Shown here: piece after piece, positions 14,761 through 23,614 of the stretch
Position numbering within the stretch: position 1 is the stretch's first letter
How the letters are laid out: every line of letters begins with the position of its first letter
Assembly (NCBI RefSeq): GCF_024172165.1
Contig: NZ_JAMZEB010000002.1
Location: forward strand, 9,026,501 to 9,090,500
Direction of reading: 5' to 3'
Source: Nonomuraea thailandensis
GTDB taxonomy: Bacteria > Actinomycetota > Actinomycetes > Streptosporangiales > Streptosporangiaceae
Length of the DNA stretch: 64,000 nt
The notes under the pieces: model-generated
Told to the model about the DNA's origin: nothing
The model's database searches: none
What the model saw: only the letters and a program-made list of their open reading frames with translations
Translations under genes and position numbers: made by a program

Positions 14761-17090
14761 CCACGCAGGAGGTAGGACGGCCGCGCAAGCGGAAAGAGGA
14801 CGCCAGGCTGCTGACGGGGCGCACGCAGTGGACGGACAACCTCTCGCGGCCGGGCACGCTGCACGTGATGTTCCTGCGCAGCCCGATGGCGCACGCGAGG
14901 ATCACCAGGGTCGACGTGTCGGGGGCACGCGGCCTGCCGGGGGTCGTGGCGGCCTTCAGCGGCCAGGACTTCGAGGCCGAGCAGGGCAGCCTGCCGTGCG
15001 CGTGGCCGCGCAGCGGCGACACGGTCGTCCCCGACCACCCGCCGATGGCGGTCTCGCAGGTGCGTTACGTCGGCGAGGCGGTGGCCTGCGTGGTGGCCAC
15101 CGACCGGTACCGCGCCGCGGACGCCCTGGAGGCGATCGAGGTCGACTACGAGCAGCTTCCCGCGGTCCTCGACATGAACGAGGCGCTCGGCGACTCCGCC
15201 GCCAAGGTGCACGAGACGGGCAACCAGGCCTTCACCTTCAGGGAGACCTCGGGTGACCTGGAGGCCGCGTTCAGGGACGCCCCCGTGGTGATCGACCGCA
15301 CGTTCGTGCAGCAACGGCTGATCCCGAGCGCGATGGAGCCGCGGGCGGTGTTGTGCGACACCGACGGCGACTCGTTCACGATGTGGACGTCCACCCAGAT
15401 CCCCCACATCCTGCGCACCATGCTGGCGCTGGTGACCGGCGTGGCCGAGCACAAGCTCCGCGTGGTGGCGCCCGACGTGGGCGGCGGTTTCGGCTCGAAG
15501 CTGCAGGTCACCGCAGAGGAGGTGCTGTGCCTGCTGCTGGCGCGCAAGCTGGGCAGGCCGGTGAAGTGGACGGAGTCGCGCTCCGAGGGCAACCTGACGG
15601 TGCACCACGGCCGTGACCAGATCCAGCATCTGCGGCTGGCGGCCGACGCCGACGGGCGCATCCGCGGCCTCCAGGTGGAGCTGCTGGCCGACATGGGCGC
15701 CTACCTGGTGCTGCTGACGCCGGCGGTCCCGCTGCTCGGGGCGCAGATGTTCAACGCCATCTACAAGATGGACGCCTACGAGTTCGCCTGCACGGGCGTG
15801 TTCACCACGAAGATGCCGACGGACGCCTACCGCGGCGCGGGACGCCCCGAGGCCACGTTCGGCATCGAGCGCATGATGGACGAGCTGGCCGCCGAGCTGC
15901 GGATGGACCCGCTGGAGGTGCGGCGGCGCAACTGGATCAAGCACGAGGAGTTCCCCTACACGACGATCTCGGGCCTGACCTACGACTCGGGCAACTACGA
16001 GGCGGCGACGGACCGGGCGACGGCCCTGTTCGGCTACGACAAGCTGCGCGCGGAACAGAACGACCGGCGTGACAGGGGCGACCCCGTCCAGCTCGGGATC
16101 GGTGTCAGCACGTACACGGAGATGTGCGGGCTGGGCCCGTCCCGGTGGTTCGGCGAGAACAACGCGGGAGCGGGCGGCTGGGAGCACGGCTCGGTGCGGG
16201 TGCTGCCCACCGGCAAGGTGGAGGTCGTCACCGGCAGCTCGCCGCACGGGCAGGGCCACGTGACGGCGTGGAGCCAGATCGTGGCCGACGCGCTCGGCGT
16301 GCCGTTCGAGGACGTCACGGTGCTGCACGGCGACACGGCGATCTCGCCCAAGGGCCTGGACACCTACGGCTCGCGCTCGCTGACGATCGGCGGCATCGCG
16401 GTGCTCAAGGCGTGCGACAAGGTCACGGACAAGGCCCGCAAGCTGGCCGCGCACGTGCTCGAATGCTCGCCGGACGACCTGGAGTTCGAGGCGGGCGCGT
16501 TCACGGTGCGGGGCACCGGCTCGCAGAAGACCATCCAGGAGCTGGCACTGGCCGCGTTCGCGGCGCACGACCTGCCCGACGGGGTGGAGGCTAGGCTGGA
16601 CTCCGACGTCACGTTCGACCCGGAGAACTTCTCCTTCCCGCACGGCACCCACCTGTGCGCCGTGGAGGTGGACACCGAGACGGGCATGGTGAAGATCCGC
16701 TCGTACGTGGCGGTGGACGACGTCGGCAAGGTCGTCAACCCGCTGATCGTGGACGGCCAGCTGCACGGCGGCATCGCCCAGGGCATCGCGCAGGCGTTGT
16801 TCGAGGAGGCCGTGTACGACGCCGACGGCAACCTGCTGACCGCCACGATGGCCGACTACCTGCTCCCCTCGGCCGCCGACCTGCCGGACTTCGCCCTCGA
16901 CAGGACCGAGTCCCCGGCGACCAGCAACCCGCTGGGCGTCAAGGGCGTGGGCGAGGCGGGCACGATCGCCTCGACCCCCGCCGTGGTGAACGCGATCGTG
17001 GACGCCCTGCGCCCGCGCGGCGTGGCCGACGTCCGGATGCCCTGCACGCCCGAGCGCGTCTGGCGTGCCCTGGAAGGAGTCAGGCGATGA
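14757..17090 (+). CDS. Molybdopterin-dependent large subunit (form II, CoxL-like)
   Basis: 777 residues. An aldehyde oxidase/xanthine dehydrogenase a/b hammerhead domain comes first (about 1-130), then the molybdopterin-binding domains with VAPDVGGGFGSKLQ. The active-site loop reads DAYRGAGRPE (residues 356-365), the form II signature. Genuine form I CO dehydrogenase has AYRCSFR with the Cu-binding Cys, which is missing here. The catalytic Glu is Glu733 in VKGVGEAGTIAS. The enzyme therefore more likely hydroxylates an aldehyde, purine or other heterocycle than oxidises CO. Start ATG 14757 overlaps the small-subunit stop. Confidence 0.93.
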   Translation: MTTQEVGRPRKRKEDARLLTGRTQWTDNLSRPGTLHVMFLRSPMAHARITRVDVSGARGLPGVVAAFSGQDFEAEQGSLPCAWPRSGDTVVPDHPPMAVSQVRYVGEAVACVVATDRYRAADALEAIEVDYEQLPAVLDMNEALGDSAAKVHETGNQAFTFRETSGDLEAAFRDAPVVIDRTFVQQRLIPSAMEPRAVLCDTDGDSFTMWTSTQIPHILRTMLALVTGVAEHKLRVVAPDVGGGFGSKLQVTAEEVLCLLLARKLGRPVKWTESRSEGNLTVHHGRDQIQHLRLAADADGRIRGLQVELLADMGAYLVLLTPAVPLLGAQMFNAIYKMDAYEFACTGVFTTKMPTDAYRGAGRPEATFGIERMMDELAAELRMDPLEVRRRNWIKHEEFPYTTISGLTYDSGNYEAATDRATALFGYDKLRAEQNDRRDRGDPVQLGIGVSTYTEMCGLGPSRWFGENNAGAGGWEHGSVRVLPTGKVEVVTGSSPHGQGHVTAWSQIVADALGVPFEDVTVLHGDTAISPKGLDTYGSRSLTIGGIAVLKACDKVTDKARKLAAHVLECSPDDLEFEAGAFTVRGTGSQKTIQELALAAFAAHDLPDGVEARLDSDVTFDPENFSFPHGTHLCAVEVDTETGMVKIRSYVAVDDVGKVVNPLIVDGQLHGGIAQGIAQALFEEAVYDADGNLLTATMADYLLPSAADLPDFALDRTESPATSNPLGVKGVGEAGTIASTPAVVNAIVDALRPRGVADVRMPCTPERVWRALEGVRR

Positions 17091-17941
17091 TTCCCGCGCA
17101 GTTCGAGTACGTGCGGCCCGGCTCGCTGGCCGAGGCGTGCCGGGAGCTCGGCTCCGACGAGGACGCCAAGGTCCTGGCGGGCGGGCAGTCGCTGCTGCCG
17201 TTCCTGCGGCTGCGGCTGGCCTACCCGTCGAAGCTGGTGGACATCGGCCGGCTGGCCGACCTGAAGGGCGTGCACGACCGCGGCGACCACGTCTACATCG
17301 GCGCGATGACCACGCACGACGAGGTCATGCGCTCGCCCGTGGTGACGGCGGGCTGCCCGCTGGTGGCGCTGGCGGCGGCGCACGTGGCCGATCCGGCGAT
17401 CCGGCACCGCGGCACGTTCGGCGGCTCGCTGGCGCACGCGGACCCGGCCGGTGACCTGCCGGCCGTGGTGCTGGCGCTGGACGCGGTGTTCGTGGCGGCC
17501 TCGGCGGACGGCGAGCGGGAGATCCCGGCGGCGGAGTTCTTCGTCGACTACCTGGAGTCGTCGCTGCGGCAGGGCGAGATCCTGGCCGGGGTGCGCATTC
17601 CGAAGCTGGGCGAGGGCTGGGGCTTCCACTACGAGAAGTTCCACCGGACCGCGCAGGCGTGGGCGATCGTCGGCGTGGCGGCGGCGGTCAGGCGCTCGAA
17701 CGGCTCGATCTCCGAGGCCAGGATCGGGCTGACGAACATGGGCCCGACGCCGCTGCGCGCGCGTGCCACCGAGTCGGCTCTGGAGGGTGTGGAGCTGGGC
17801 GACCAGGTGCGCAGGGCGTGCGCGGAGGCGGCGGCGGACACCTCGCCGCCGGCCGATCTGCACGCCCAGCCCGACTACCGGCGGCACCTGGCCAGGGTGC
17901 TGACCGACCGCGCGGTACGGGCGGCGGCCGGATCGCCCTGA
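17087..17941 (+). CDS. FAD-binding medium subunit of a molybdenum hydroxylase (CoxM-like)
   Basis: 284 residues. The N-terminal FAD-binding motif KVLAGGQSLLPFLRLRLA (about 30-47) and the second motif TFGGSLAHADPAGDLPA (about 110-126) are characteristic of CoxM/xanthine dehydrogenase FAD subunits. A C-terminal CO_deh_flav_C region follows. It accepts electrons from the Fe-S subunit. ATG 17087 overlaps the large-subunit stop (ATGA), showing tight coupling of the three genes. A strong hairpin follows the stop. Confidence 0.93.
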   Translation: MIPAQFEYVRPGSLAEACRELGSDEDAKVLAGGQSLLPFLRLRLAYPSKLVDIGRLADLKGVHDRGDHVYIGAMTTHDEVMRSPVVTAGCPLVALAAAHVADPAIRHRGTFGGSLAHADPAGDLPAVVLALDAVFVAASADGEREIPAAEFFVDYLESSLRQGEILAGVRIPKLGEGWGFHYEKFHRTAQAWAIVGVAAAVRRSNGSISEARIGLTNMGPTPLRARATESALEGVELGDQVRRACAEAAADTSPPADLHAQPDYRRHLARVLTDRAVRAAAGSP

Positions 17942-17948
17942 TCTGTGT

Positions 17949-17976
17949 CGGGGGCGCCTCTTCCGGGGCGCCCCCG
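17949..17976 (+). terminator. Hairpin after the molybdenum hydroxylase medium subunit
   Basis: CGGGGGCGCC-TCTTCCGG-GGCGCCCCCG makes a 10-bp all-GC stem with an 8-base loop. It lies 8 bases after the stop and 40 bases before the CoxG-like gene. It may attenuate rather than fully separate the CoxG-like gene. Confidence 0.7.
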
Positions 17977-18017
17977 TGCCGTCGTAGGGTCACTGGCATC
18001 GGAGAAGGAGCGGATCG

Positions 18018-18707
18018 ATGGCGATGCGGTTCGAGCACGAGTTCACTGTTCCCGTACCGATCGAGCAGGCCTGGGCCGTGTTGCTCGACGTCGAGCGGGT
18101 CGCGCCGTGCCTGCCCGGCGCGACGCTGGACATCTTCGAGGGTGACGAGTTCACCGGCAGGATGAAGGTCAAGGTCGGCCCGATCACGGTCACCTATCGC
18201 GGCACGGCCAGATTCGAGGACGTGGACAAGGACTCCTACTCGCTCACCATCCAGGCGTCGGGCAAGGAGGCCCGGGGCTCCGGCACGGCCTCCGCCACGG
18301 TCAGGGCGCGCATGGAGGCGCGCGAGGACGCCACGCTGGTGACGGTGGAGACGTCGTTCAACGTGACCGGCAGGCCCGCCCAGTTCGGCCGGGGCGTGAT
18401 GGCCGAGGTCGGCGGCAGGCTCATCGAGAAGTTCGCGGCGAACCTGGCCGACCTGCTCTCGGAGCCCACGGTCGAGCCGGTGGCGCCCGCCCAGGACGAG
18501 CAGGAGGAGCGGCATCTCAGCGCGGTGCCGGAGCAGGAGGACGCCAGGCCGGCGGGCACGCTGCGCACGTCACGCTCGCCCGACGAGGAGGCGCTCGACC
18601 TGCTGGAGATCGCCGGACAGCCGCTGCTGAAGCGGCTGGCGCCCGTCGTGGGCGGCCTCGCGCTGCTATTTGTCGTTATTTGGGTCATACGTCGGCTTAT
18701 GCGCTGA
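18018..18707 (+). CDS. coxG: CoxG-like SRPBCC protein with C-terminal membrane anchor
   Basis: 229 residues. The SRPBCC/CoxG fold covers about residues 1-145 (MRFEHEFTVPVPIEQAWAVL, LPGATLDIFEGDEFTG). A charged linker and a C-terminal helix (LAPVVGGLALLFVVIWVIRR) follow. In Oligotropha, CoxG is thought to recruit CO dehydrogenase to the membrane; here it may anchor the preceding hydroxylase. RBS GGAGAAGGAG precedes ATG 18018. Just past the gene, GCTGA-TTT-TCAGC (18703-18715) makes a small hairpin over the stop, in an AT-richer patch that marks the edge of the glycan locus. Confidence 0.85.
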   Translation: MAMRFEHEFTVPVPIEQAWAVLLDVERVAPCLPGATLDIFEGDEFTGRMKVKVGPITVTYRGTARFEDVDKDSYSLTIQASGKEARGSGTASATVRARMEAREDATLVTVETSFNVTGRPAQFGRGVMAEVGGRLIEKFAANLADLLSEPTVEPVAPAQDEQEERHLSAVPEQEDARPAGTLRTSRSPDEEALDLLEIAGQPLLKRLAPVVGGLALLFVVIWVIRRLMR

Positions 18708-18797
18708 TTTTCAGCAAATACTCCCTAAAGTCCGGACGCTTCCGCTGCTCTGGGGGAAGTGTCACTCCCGCTGGGGAACTAGGGGGAGGACTTGCGG

Positions 18798-21431
18798 ATG
18801 CCGGACTGCACCGTTGTCGTCATCACCTACAACGACGCGGACCGCCTGCCCAGGGCCGTGCGTTCCGTGCTCCGGCAGTCGCTGCGCGACCTGGAGGTGA
18901 TCATCTCCGACGACGCCAGCACGGACGGCACGCCGGAGGTGGCACGGCGGCTCGCGCGGGCCGATCCGCGCGTGCGGTACCTGCGCAGGCCGGTCAACAG
19001 CGGCGGCTGCGGGGCGCCGCGCAACGACGGGATCGACGCGGCCGCCTCGCCGTACGTGATGTTCCTGGACAGCGACGACGAGCTGCCCAGGCACGCGTGC
19101 AAGAGCCTGCTCACGGAGATCGAGCGGACCGGGGCCGACTTCGTGTCGGGGCAGATCTCCCGGCTGTTCGAGCCGAGCGGGCGGCTGCGGCCGTACTACC
19201 CGTCGCTGTTCGAGCGGCGGCGGGTGGTCGAGGGCATCAGGCAGGAGCCGGAGCTGTTCCTCGACTGCTTCAGCACCAACAAGCTCTACAGCGTGGACTT
19301 CCTGCGCGAGCACGTGCTGCGCTTCCCCGAGGACATCCACTACGAGGACCACGTCTTCGCCGCCGAGCTGTACGCGGTGGCGCGCAGGTTCGCGATCGTG
19401 CCGTGGACGGTCTACCACTGGCACCGGGCCCCCACGAACGACTCCATCTCGCTGAGCATCGACGACCTGGCGAACGTGCGGCAGCGGATGATCGCGGCCC
19501 GCCTGAGCGACGACCTGCTGCGCGAGCACGGGGCCGCGGACCTGGTGCCGCACCGGCAGTACCGGTTCCTCCGCCAGGACCTGCGGGTCTACCTCAACCC
19601 GCTGCCGCTGCGGGACGCGGTGTGGGTCAAGGAGTTCGCCGCGATCGTGCGGCCGTACCTGGAGGAGATCCCGGACGAGGTGTTCGAGCGGGTCGACCCG
19701 CTGGACCGGGTCTGCTGCCAGCTCATCCTGGACGACCGGACCGAGGACCTGCGGGTCGCGGCCGCCTCGCTGACCGGGCCGCGGGCCGCGCCCCGGGCGG
19801 CGGTGCAGCTCGACGGGCGCACGTACTGGGGCACGGCGGTCTCCCCCCGCCTGGACATCACCGCGCTGCGGCTGGCCGAGCTGCCCTTCAGCGCCTCCAG
19901 GCTGCGGCACGAGGTCGCCGCCCTGTCCTCGGACGGCGAGCGGGTGCGGATGACCGTGCGCACGTACGACCCGTTCGGCGCGCTGCCGGTGGACTGGACG
20001 GCGTTCCTGCTGCTCGGCAGGGAACGCGTGCCGATCAGGCCCGAGCCGTCGGGCGAGGGCGGGTACGTCACCCACGTCACGTTCACGCCCAGCGGCAGGT
20101 GCGAGCCGCGCATCGGCTTCACCAGGACCTCCGACGGGCACACCACCACCGACCGGATCATCGCCGACCCGCGCACCGAGCCGATCGAGCTGCCCGGGTG
20201 CACGCTCAGGGCCGAGGGGTACGCCGCGTACCTGTGCGTGCGGCCCGACCCCGCTCCCCGGGTGTTGTGGCGGCGGGTCAGGCGGCGGCTGATGAAGCGG
20301 GTCAGCACGCCGGCGAACAAGCTGCGCGCGTACAAGGTGCTGATCAGGGTGCTGCCGAGGCGCCGGAACCTGGCGCTGTTCGAGTCGGACGTGGGCAAGG
20401 GGTACAGCGGCAGCCCCCGCGCCATCTACGAGGAGATCCGGCGGCGCGGCCTGCCCATCGAGGCCGTCTGGTCGGTGGCCAGGGGGCGCGGGAACTTCCC
20501 CGCCGACGCCCGGCTCGTGCGCCGGGGAAGCTGGCGCTACGTCTACACCATGGCCAGGGCCGGGATCTGGGTCGACAGCCACGGCTTCCCGCTGGACTAC
20601 CCCAAGCCGCGCGGCACCCGCTACCTGCAGACCTGGCACGGGCAGGGGATCAAGTCGATCGGGTTCGACGCGCCGGACCTGCGCGGCGACTTCGACGGGC
20701 CGCGCGCGCGATGGCGGGCCGCCGTGGCGCGATGGGACGCGCTGGTGTCGCCGAGCGAGGAGTTCTCGCGGGTGTTCCTGCCGTCGAACGGGTACTCGGG
20801 CAAGGTGTACCGGTGCGGGACGCCGCGGTGCGACGCGCTCGTCCAGGCCCGGCCGTCCGACGACGTGCGGCGGCGGCTGGAGGTGCCCCCCGGGCGCCAG
20901 GTCCTGCTCTACGCGCCCACCTACCGGGACCGCGCGAAGCACAGCGGCAGGTCCGTGCGGGTGGACCTGGAGCTGCTGGCCGAGGAGCTGGCCGACGACT
21001 GGGTGGTCGTCCTGCGCACGCATCCGGTCGAGCGGTACAGCCCGCCCGAGCATCTGCGGCACTTCGTCCGCGACGCCGGGTCCTACCCCGACATCAACGA
21101 GCTGATGCTGGCCTCGGACGCGCTGCTGACCGACTACTCCTCCGTCATGTGCGACTACGCCCTGACGGGCAAGCCGATGATCTTCTTCATCGACGACTGG
21201 GACGACTACCGGCTCTCCGAACGCGGCGTCTATCACGACCTGCCCGCCATCGCGCCGGGCCCGTGCCTGACCACGAGCGAGGACCTGGTGGCGGTGCTGC
21301 GCGCGCTGCCCGCCGTGCACGAGGCGTACGCCGAGCGCTACGCGGCCTTCCACCGCCTGTGGTGCGCCGACGAGCACGGGGACGCGGCGGCCAGGATCGT
21401 CTCCGACTTCTTCGAGGAGGCCGTGCGATGA
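18798..21431 (+). CDS. Glycosyltransferase 2 fused to CDP-glycerol glycerophosphotransferase (teichoic acid type)
   Basis: 877 residues. The N-terminal GT-A domain (about 1-230) has DCTVVVITYNDADRLPRAVR, SDDASTDGT and the DxD-like FLDSDDELP. A poorly conserved middle region follows. From about residue 510 a Glyphos_transf/TagF domain shows TWHGQGIKSIGFD, LLYAPTYRD and TDYSSVMCDYALTGKPMIFF. TagF/TarL enzymes polymerise glycerol- or ribitol-phosphate from CDP-alcohols at the cytoplasmic membrane; fused bifunctional forms are common in actinobacteria. ATG 18798 has AGGGGGAGGA 7 bases upstream. The stop overlaps the next glycosyltransferase start. It opens the glycan locus. Confidence 0.88.
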   Translation: MPDCTVVVITYNDADRLPRAVRSVLRQSLRDLEVIISDDASTDGTPEVARRLARADPRVRYLRRPVNSGGCGAPRNDGIDAAASPYVMFLDSDDELPRHACKSLLTEIERTGADFVSGQISRLFEPSGRLRPYYPSLFERRRVVEGIRQEPELFLDCFSTNKLYSVDFLREHVLRFPEDIHYEDHVFAAELYAVARRFAIVPWTVYHWHRAPTNDSISLSIDDLANVRQRMIAARLSDDLLREHGAADLVPHRQYRFLRQDLRVYLNPLPLRDAVWVKEFAAIVRPYLEEIPDEVFERVDPLDRVCCQLILDDRTEDLRVAAASLTGPRAAPRAAVQLDGRTYWGTAVSPRLDITALRLAELPFSASRLRHEVAALSSDGERVRMTVRTYDPFGALPVDWTAFLLLGRERVPIRPEPSGEGGYVTHVTFTPSGRCEPRIGFTRTSDGHTTTDRIIADPRTEPIELPGCTLRAEGYAAYLCVRPDPAPRVLWRRVRRRLMKRVSTPANKLRAYKVLIRVLPRRRNLALFESDVGKGYSGSPRAIYEEIRRRGLPIEAVWSVARGRGNFPADARLVRRGSWRYVYTMARAGIWVDSHGFPLDYPKPRGTRYLQTWHGQGIKSIGFDAPDLRGDFDGPRARWRAAVARWDALVSPSEEFSRVFLPSNGYSGKVYRCGTPRCDALVQARPSDDVRRRLEVPPGRQVLLYAPTYRDRAKHSGRSVRVDLELLAEELADDWVVVLRTHPVERYSPPEHLRHFVRDAGSYPDINELMLASDALLTDYSSVMCDYALTGKPMIFFIDDWDDYRLSERGVYHDLPAIAPGPCLTTSEDLVAVLRALPAVHEAYAERYAAFHRLWCADEHGDAAARIVSDFFEEAVR

Positions 21432-22486
21432 CCGTCGTGTTCACCTGCCTGGACGCCGACACGCTCGGCGGCGTCCAGCAGGTCACCCACACCCTCGCCC
21501 AGGGGCTGGCGCGGCGCGGCCACGAGGTGCACGTGATCGGGCTGCAGCGGGCCGCCGCGCCGTTCCGGTACGTGGACCGGCCGCTCTACCACCACCACGT
21601 CGTCGGCGGCCGGCCGGCGGCGGGCGCTCTGGCGCGCAGGCGGGCCGACCGGCGGCTCAGGGCGCTGCTCGGGGAGATCGGGCCCGGCTACGCGGTCATG
21701 ACCTCGCCGTCCGTGGTGGCCAGGGCCGCGCGGCTGCTGCCCGGCTCCCTGCGGCCGATCGGGCAGTACCACGGGTCCTACGACCACGCTCGCGACTGCT
21801 GGCACCTGGCCTCGATCAGGCGCCACTACCCGGGCCTCGACCAGGCGGTCTTCCTGAGCGAGGACGACGCCCGGCTGTTCTCGGAGCACGCGCTGCTGCC
21901 CAACGCCAGCGCGCTGCCGAACCCGCTGGCCGCCTGGCCCGCGGAGATGTCCGTGCTGGAGTCGCCCCGGGTGCTGGGGGTGGGGCGGCTGGAGGCCGTC
22001 AAGCGCTTCGACCGGCTGATCACCGCGTTCGCCCGGTCGGGCGCGCCCGAGCCGTGGGAGCTGCACCTCATCGGGGACGGCGGCGAGCTCGAACGGCTGC
22101 GCGCGCACGCCCGCTCGCAGGGGGTGGCGGATCGGGTGGTGTTCCGGGGGCGGGTGCCGGCCGCCGACCTGCCCGCCGAGTACCTCCGCGCCTCCGTGCT
22201 GGGGCTGACCAGCGAGTACGAGGGGTTGCCCGTGGTGCTGCTGGAGTCGGCGGCGCACGGGGTGCCCGCCGTGGCCTTCGACGTGTCGGGGGGCGTGCGG
22301 TCGGCGGGGCCCGTGCTGGTCCCGCCGGGGGACGTGGACGCGTTCGCGGTGGAGCTGGGGCGGCTGGTGGACGACGAGGAGGAGCGGCGCCGGCTGGGCG
22401 CCGACGCCCGCGCCCGCGTCGAGGCCTTCCGCCTGGGGCACGTGCTGGACCGCTGGGAGTCGCTGTTCGCGCACATCGAGCGCTGA
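21428..22486 (+). CDS. Glycosyltransferase family 4 (GT-B)
   Basis: 352 residues. The N-terminal half has the glycine-rich DADTLGGVQQVTHTLAQGLA of GT4 enzymes. The C-terminal nucleotide-binding half has VLGVGRLEAVKRFDRLI, LHLIGDGGELERL, and the EYEGLPVVLLESAAHGVPAV motif with Glu residues that bind the donor. It probably adds a sugar to the polymer made with the upstream TagF-like protein, whose stop it overlaps by 4 bases. The gene's last 26 coding bases are tandemly repeated beyond the stop codon. Confidence 0.9.
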   Translation: MTVVFTCLDADTLGGVQQVTHTLAQGLARRGHEVHVIGLQRAAAPFRYVDRPLYHHHVVGGRPAAGALARRRADRRLRALLGEIGPGYAVMTSPSVVARAARLLPGSLRPIGQYHGSYDHARDCWHLASIRRHYPGLDQAVFLSEDDARLFSEHALLPNASALPNPLAAWPAEMSVLESPRVLGVGRLEAVKRFDRLITAFARSGAPEPWELHLIGDGGELERLRAHARSQGVADRVVFRGRVPAADLPAEYLRASVLGLTSEYEGLPVVLLESAAHGVPAVAFDVSGGVRSAGPVLVPPGDVDAFAVELGRLVDDEEERRRLGADARARVEAFRLGHVLDRWESLFAHIER

Positions 22487-22540
22487 CCGCTGTTCGCGCC
22501 ATCGAGCGCTGACCGCTGTTCGCGCACGTCGAGCGCCGAC
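22461..22540 (+). repeat. Tandem triplication of a 26-27-bp unit spanning a stop codon, flanked by an inverted repeat
   Basis: Three copies of CGCTGTTCGCGCAYATCGAG plus CGCTGAC lie head to tail at 22461-22487, 22488-22513 and 22514-22540. The second copy has lost one base and the third has two changes. The first copy is the 3' end of the glycosyltransferase gene. CGCTGGGAGTC (22451-22461) and GACTCCCAGCG (22538-22548) are perfect inverted copies bracketing the array. Together they could fold as a terminator between two convergent genes. Confidence 0.85.
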
Positions 22541-22555
22541 TCCCAGCGCCGCCCG

Positions 22556-23593
22556 TCAGACGGGTTCGGTGAGCTCCCTGCGCTGCTGCGGGACACCGGC
22601 CAGCGACCGCTGGCGGGTGGTGAGCAGCGCGGCGACCGGGCTCGGCTCGCGGAGCCGGTTGAAGCGGTCACGCATGCTCTTGCGCATGCGCGACGCCTTG
22701 CGCTTCTGCATCGTCTTCTGGCACGCCACCACGTGCTCCTTGGACGGCTTGGGCACCCCGCTCAGCTCGTAGCCCATGGACTCCAGCCGATCCCCCAGCA
22801 TGTGCTCGCACAGCGCGATCTCCCAGTCGTCGAGCCGGTTCGCCCAGCTCCCGACACGGCTGCGGGTGACCTCGCGGTGCGTGTTGCTGTGCCAGACCTT
22901 GTGCTGCGGCACCGCCACGCTGGCCGCCTCGCGCGGCGAGATCATGGCCGGCGAGAAGTCCTCCTCCAGGAAGTGGCAGAGCTTCTTCAGCTCGGTCATC
23001 GGGTCGTCCGTGAGGTCCTCGTAGCGCAGCTCGTAGTAGGTGTCCGAGGCCAGCGTGCGCTTCAGCCTGCCGCCCGCGTCGATGGCCTCCGCCCAGGTGG
23101 AGACGGCGTGGAAGGAGTCCAGGGTGTACCAGGGCATCTCCTTCAGCGAGGCCACGCAGTCGCGGCCGTCCCTGATGAGGTGGATGAACTGGGCGTCGGG
23201 GAAGAGCCGCAGGAGGAGGTCCACCTGCTTGACGTAGCTGGGCCGCTTGTCGCCCCAGCGGGCCTTGTCGAAGCGGTCGGCGTACATGCGGAAGGCGGTG
23301 CCGATGACCGAGCCGAGCGAGCCGGGGCCCTCGATGGACTGCCGGACGAACTCGTTCTTGTCGATCTTGAGCTCGCGGAACTTGGTGCTGCGGTCGGTCG
23401 CGATCCACTCCGCCAGGGCGCGGCGCCGCTGGGCGACCCGGAGGTCGCCCCACGTGCGGCGGCGGTAATAAGCGGGAACGAGGAAGCGCGTCTCCGGAGG
23501 CACCGCCAGACGGGGGTGCGAGTGGAGCATGAGCTGGAGCATCGTGGTGCCGGACCGCGGACATCCGATGACGAAGACTGGTCGGTCGGACAT
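22556..23593 (-). CDS. Sulfotransferase family protein
   Basis: 345 residues. The 5'-phosphosulfate-binding loop CPRSGTTMLQLML lies at residues 11-23. The 3'-phosphate-binding segment is HLIRDGRDCVASLKEMPW (about 136-153), a standard PAPS-dependent sulfotransferase pattern, with RYEDLTDDP further on. The last about 50 residues are very basic (KRKASRMRKSMRDRFNRLRE), perhaps for membrane association. It probably sulfates a glycan of this locus; the acceptor is unknown. It lies 21 bases downstream of the CDP-alcohol phosphotransferase gene on the same strand. Confidence 0.88.
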   Translation of the reverse strand: MSDRPVFVIGCPRSGTTMLQLMLHSHPRLAVPPETRFLVPAYYRRRTWGDLRVAQRRRALAEWIATDRSTKFRELKIDKNEFVRQSIEGPGSLGSVIGTAFRMYADRFDKARWGDKRPSYVKQVDLLLRLFPDAQFIHLIRDGRDCVASLKEMPWYTLDSFHAVSTWAEAIDAGGRLKRTLASDTYYELRYEDLTDDPMTELKKLCHFLEEDFSPAMISPREAASVAVPQHKVWHSNTHREVTRSRVGSWANRLDDWEIALCEHMLGDRLESMGYELSGVPKPSKEHVVACQKTMQKRKASRMRKSMRDRFNRLREPSPVAALLTTRQRSLAGVPQQRRELTEPV

Positions 23594-23614
23594 GTCGTAC
23601 TAACCCCCGAAAAT

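Noticed and set aside
14278..18707. Carbon monoxide dehydrogenase operon
   Set aside because: The large subunit has the form II AYRGAGR motif and lacks the Cu-binding Cys of form I, so a CO-specific call is not justified.
18680..22486. 1268-codon frame across the two glycosyltransferase genes
   Set aside because: Only its last part is the real GT4 frame; the rest is an Arg/Ala-rich shadow of the TagF-like fusion.
22451..22548. Insertion sequence remnant
   Set aside because: The inverted arms are part of an array derived from the adjacent gene; no transposase or target duplication is seen.
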